A DNA stretch of 64,000 bases, taken from Akkermansia muciniphila. GTDB lineage: Bacteria; Verrucomicrobiota; Verrucomicrobiia; Verrucomicrobiales; Akkermansiaceae. The stretch lies in contig NZ_FXYA01000199.1 in assembly GCF_900184965.1 (NCBI RefSeq), positions 124,001 to 188,000 of the forward strand, read 5' to 3'. Made by a program: the position numbers and the translations under genes. Under the pieces are notes generated by a model. It was not told where the DNA came from and made no database searches. It was given only the letters and a program-made list of their open reading frames with translations. Of the stretch, positions 60,994 through 64,000 are shown in pieces. The first letter of the stretch is position 1, and each line of letters begins with the position of its first letter.

Positions 60994-62769
60994 ATGCTAG
61001 ATTACTTACGTAAACATACAATCGTCATCATGGCAGCCATGGCCCTGGTGTTTGTGGGCCTCATGTTCATCGGCGGGGACGTAAGCGGCGGCTCCCTGAC
61101 CGGCATGTTCAAGCAGACTTTCGTTTCCGTGGATGGGAAATCTTATGGGGAAAAGGATTATAACAACATGGGCAGGACCGGCCTGTCCGTGGCTTTTTCC
61201 TTCCCTTCCACCTTCGGCCCGCTGCTTCAGGACAATTTCAGCTCGGAAGAAAATCTGCGCGAACTCTGCTACCTGTTGAAAACAAATAACCCCAATGCGG
61301 CTTTTCTGGCCTACCGCGGCATTATCCGCCGGGAGGCGGGACGCCTGGGCTTGACGCCCAGCACCACGGAAATTGACGATGCCATTTGCAAGATTCCAGA
61401 GTTCCAGGACGACAAAGGCGTTTTCGACCCCCAAAAATACGACAATTTCATTTCCATGCGCGGCAACATGGGTAAAAAGCTGCAGGAGGAACTGCTGCGC
61501 GGACTGATGGAAGACACCATCAGCCTGGAACGCATCAAGGACGTGCTGACCGGGGGTATTTCCGTGGAGCCCGGTTTTGCCGAAGCTGTCGCCGAATCCA
61601 ACAGCCAGCAGATTACCATCAACACCGCCTTCCTGGAAAAAAGCGCCTTCCGTCCCAAGACGGATCCCGGAGAAGAGGAAATAAAAACCTTCTGGGACAA
61701 GCATAAGGAAAATTACAAGAATGAAGAAGCGCGCTTCTTCACCGTTTACACCTTTATCCCCGCAGGAGATGCCCAGGCTCCCAAGCCCGGCGACATTTCC
61801 AACGCCACCATGGAGACCATGAACCTGGTGGAAAATGACATCTGGGAACCGCTGAACGCCACCAACGGCAGGAACATGGACCAGGCCATCAGCGAAGCCC
61901 TGGCCAAGGCTCCCGGCGTCTGCAAAATGGAGAAAAAATCTTACACGGCCGTAACGCGCAAAAACGCGCCTCAGGAAATCAACCAGACAATCAACCAATC
62001 CGCTTCCGACGGACGCAGCGCCAATCTGCTGGATGTGGCTTTCTCCCTGACGGGAGCCCCCGCCCTGAATGCGGATGCGGATGCCAAGGCCATTGAAGAA
62101 GCGCGCGCCAAAACCGGGGCCGAACAGATCAGCACCATGCAGGTGCTGGAAAACGGGCAAGTCGTCCTGATCCGCCTGGAAGGCGTTACTCCGGTCAAAG
62201 CCCTGCCTTACGAGTCTGCCCGCAACAGCGCGCGTGCCGACCTGCTGGAAAGCATGACCGTTGAATCCATGAACAAGGCAGCTACGGAACTCAATACGGA
62301 ACTGCAGAAGGCGGAGAACCCTGTGGAACAGTTCAATGCCATCGCCGGAAAAGCCGGCGCCAAAACCGGCGCTTACGGCCCCTTTATTAATCCGAACGCA
62401 CTCTTGAGCAGCGTCAACCTGCAAAACGCCAAAACACAGGAAGAACTCCAGTCTCTTCTGGAACGGGCCATGAATTCCCGCCTGGCCCCTCCCAAAGAAC
62501 TCCCGGCTCCTGAAGAAGTATTCCAGGCGGTTTCCGTCATCAACCCCGGCCAGATGGCCCAGCCCATCAACACAGGGGACGGCATCCTGCTGACCCAGCT
62601 CGTCAAGCGCGAACTGGAGGATACGCCGGAATTCCAAATCAAAGCTACCCAGCAAATTGCCCCGGCTCTGACTGCCCAGGCAAAATCCATGATCATGCTG
62701 GACTGGCTGAAAGCGTGCATTGCCCAATACAAGGTGGAAATTGCCCCCATCCTGAATCAGGAACGCTAA
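60994..62769 (+). CDS. PpiD/SurA-like membrane-anchored periplasmic chaperone
   Basis: 591 residues. One transmembrane anchor at about 10-28 (TIVIMAAMALVFVGLMFIGG) is followed by a SurA_N_3/PpiD-like helical domain (about 40-230; YRGIIRREAGRLGLTPSTTEID, FDPQKYDNFISM). The usual parvulin GGDLG core is not evident, so it may be a chaperone without isomerase activity. It would assist folding of outer-membrane or secreted proteins at the inner membrane. It stands alone with its own promoter candidate and a strong terminator. Confidence 0.75.
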   Translation: MLDYLRKHTIVIMAAMALVFVGLMFIGGDVSGGSLTGMFKQTFVSVDGKSYGEKDYNNMGRTGLSVAFSFPSTFGPLLQDNFSSEENLRELCYLLKTNNPNAAFLAYRGIIRREAGRLGLTPSTTEIDDAICKIPEFQDDKGVFDPQKYDNFISMRGNMGKKLQEELLRGLMEDTISLERIKDVLTGGISVEPGFAEAVAESNSQQITINTAFLEKSAFRPKTDPGEEEIKTFWDKHKENYKNEEARFFTVYTFIPAGDAQAPKPGDISNATMETMNLVENDIWEPLNATNGRNMDQAISEALAKAPGVCKMEKKSYTAVTRKNAPQEINQTINQSASDGRSANLLDVAFSLTGAPALNADADAKAIEEARAKTGAEQISTMQVLENGQVVLIRLEGVTPVKALPYESARNSARADLLESMTVESMNKAATELNTELQKAENPVEQFNAIAGKAGAKTGAYGPFINPNALLSSVNLQNAKTQEELQSLLERAMNSRLAPPKELPAPEEVFQAVSVINPGQMAQPINTGDGILLTQLVKRELEDTPEFQIKATQQIAPALTAQAKSMIMLDWLKACIAQYKVEIAPILNQER

Positions 62770-62847
62770 CGTTTTTCCTTTCATGACAACCGTCAGTGCG
62801 CCCGTCTCCTTTTCACAGGCCCTGAACGCCGTCTGAACGCATTCACC

Positions 62848-62885
62848 ATGATGGCCTCCGCCCGGAGGCCATCATTTTTATTATT
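62848..62885 (+). terminator. Rho-independent terminator of the PpiD/SurA-like gene
   Basis: A long stem ATGATGGCCTCCG/CGGAGGCCATCAT (62848-62860 and 62863-62875) with a tight loop, followed by TTTTTATTATT. It lies 79 bases after the stop. Confidence 0.85.
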
Positions 62886-62914
62886 CTCTCCATCCTCTGC
62901 CTTTTCATCATCCA

Positions 62915-64000
62915 ATGAGCGCCCTGCCCTCCCAATCCAGATACATCATCGGAACGGAAGCCTGCGAACGTTTCAGCTTCTACGGCATGAAGTCCATCCT
63001 CATGCTGTACATGACGGGCCACCTGCTGATGAGCGACAACTGGGCAACCTCCACCCTCCATATCTTTGTGGGAATGGTTTATCTGCTTCCCCTGGCGGGG
63101 GCATGGCTGGCGGACAAGGTCTGGGGCCGATATAAAACCATTCTTTATATTTCCCTGCTTTACTGCGTAGGGCACGGAGTTCTGGCAACGGCGGATCTTT
63201 TCCACACCATTGAAACGCGCCGTTACATTCTCATGGCGGGCCTGTTCATCATCGCGCTGGGAGCCGGAGGCATCAAGCCATGCGTCTCCGCTTTTATGGG
63301 AGACCAGATTCCCAATAAGTCCCCGCAGTTAATGACCAAGGCCTTCAATGCCTTCTACTGGGCCATCAACCTGGGTTCCTTCTTCTCCTTCCTGGTCATT
63401 CCGGCCATGGAACAGCATTACGGGTACAGTTGGGCGTTTGCCGTCCCGGGTCTTTTCATGGGAGTCGCCACTTTCGTCTTCTGGCTGGGCCGCAAAAAAT
63501 ACCACAAAACGTCTCCGGACCGGAACAACGGCCAGGCCGGCTTCTGGAAAGTCCTTTTCATCATCCTGTTCCACGGAGGCTGGAAAAACGCGGAACAACG
63601 CTGCGGAACTTCTGCCGTGGAAGACACCAGGCACATCCTGAAAATCCTTTCCATCTTTGCCTTTATCATCCCATTCTGGTCCATTTTCGAACAGACGGCT
63701 TCCTCCTGGGTGGCCCAGGGCAGCAGGATGATTCCTCTTTCCATCCCGCTTCCGGGCGGTTCCTGGTCCATCGGGCCGGCCCAAATCCAGGCGGCCAATC
63801 CCATTTTTGTCATGGTGTTTATCCCCCTCATCACCGTATTTGTTTATCCCAGGGCGGCAACACTGGCGAAGCCCCTAGTGCGTCTCGGAACGGGGTTGGC
63901 CCTTAGTTCCGCTACATTCCTGATTGTCGCTTTCCTGCAATACCGGCTGGAAGAAGGAGCCTCCATGTCCATCGCATGGCAGCTGATTCCTTACTGCGTA
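62915..64000 (+). CDS. POT/PTR2 family peptide transporter, N-terminal 362 residues (cut by window edge)
   Basis: The frame opens with ATG at 62915 and runs off the window end. It reads SRYIIGTEACERFSFYGMKS (the POT ExxERFxYYG-type helix-1 motif, here with Phe and Ser), then GAGGIKPCVSAFMGDQ and FNAFYWAINLGSFFS (PTR2 signature), and FWSIFEQTASSW in helix 7. About nine membrane helices are present. It would import di- and tripeptides with protons. The family normally has 450-600 residues, so the C-terminal part is missing only because of the window edge. No Shine-Dalgarno is seen. Confidence 0.93.
   Translation, partial: MSALPSQSRYIIGTEACERFSFYGMKSILMLYMTGHLLMSDNWATSTLHIFVGMVYLLPLAGAWLADKVWGRYKTILYISLLYCVGHGVLATADLFHTIETRRYILMAGLFIIALGAGGIKPCVSAFMGDQIPNKSPQLMTKAFNAFYWAINLGSFFSFLVIPAMEQHYGYSWAFAVPGLFMGVATFVFWLGRKKYHKTSPDRNNGQAGFWKVLFIILFHGGWKNAEQRCGTSAVEDTRHILKILSIFAFIIPFWSIFEQTASSWVAQGSRMIPLSIPLPGGSWSIGPAQIQAANPIFVMVFIPLITVFVYPRAATLAKPLVRLGTGLALSSATFLIVAFLQYRLEEGASMSIAWQLIPYCV

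Noticed and set aside
1-64000. CRISPR arrays, tRNA or rRNA genes, insertion sequences, known riboswitches
   Set aside because: No regularly spaced repeats, cloverleaf-like sequence, transposase, integrase or recognisable aptamer was found by reading both strands; small or divergent ones could be missed without a search tool.

Overview
The window looks like chromosome of a Verrucomicrobium, most likely Akkermansia. This is inferred, without a database search, from gene content (split nuo locus, secretin with TPR repeats, PEP-CTERM surface protein, PiT transporter with a PhoU-like tail, many Akkermansia-type hypothetical proteins), the GC-rich sequence, and the near absence of Shine-Dalgarno sites. 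Both ends cut through genes. No rRNA, tRNA, CRISPR array, prophage or insertion sequence was seen.

Layout. 1-2345 (+): end of an unknown gene, a transglutaminase-like protein and a lipid/diacylglycerol kinase. 2411-20152 is a long minus-strand block: cdsA, hrpB, a phosphate transporter, two tandem candidate structured RNAs, a thioredoxin-fold protein, the CCA-adding enzyme, a GH13 enzyme, a secretin, an AsmA-like protein, an acyltransferase, folD and fabI. 20661-24744 (+): tail-specific protease and a fused rpiB-glyA gene. 24944-26131 (-) is an AT-richer accessory patch with a secreted unknown protein beside a broken cell-wall-hydrolase-like gene. 26179-30883 (-): VanX-like dipeptidase, rpoD and dnaG. 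31065-33886 (+): nfeD and rimO. 34002-44788 mixes a lipoprotein, malQ, a PEP-CTERM protein, prmA, ribE, an antiporter, a polysaccharide deacetylase and a polytopic membrane protein. 45210-58028 (+) is a respiratory complex I operon, nuoD to nuoN, without nuoA, nuoB and nuoC. 58382-64000: a DUF3472 protein with an unrecognised-looking 50-residue membrane protein behind it, a hypothetical gene with sufT, a PpiD/SurA-like protein and the start of a POT peptide transporter.

Most interesting signals. (1) Two homologous elements of about 217 bp (38088-38304 and 44802-45019) are bounded by matching inverted repeats CGGATT-N3-AATCCG. The three central bases agree between the two ends of one element but differ between elements. 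Each lies directly upstream of an envelope gene and carries an outward TTGAC -35 box beside one repeat. This is the architecture of invertible (phase-variable) promoters. Relative to their envelope genes the two sit in opposite orientations, so one is predicted ON and the other OFF. (2) Two tandem minus-strand RNAs (13833-13944 and 14018-14130) share an 18-nt motif, a terminator, and a 10-bp helix with a 10-nt purine-rich loop whose base pairs differ almost completely between copies.
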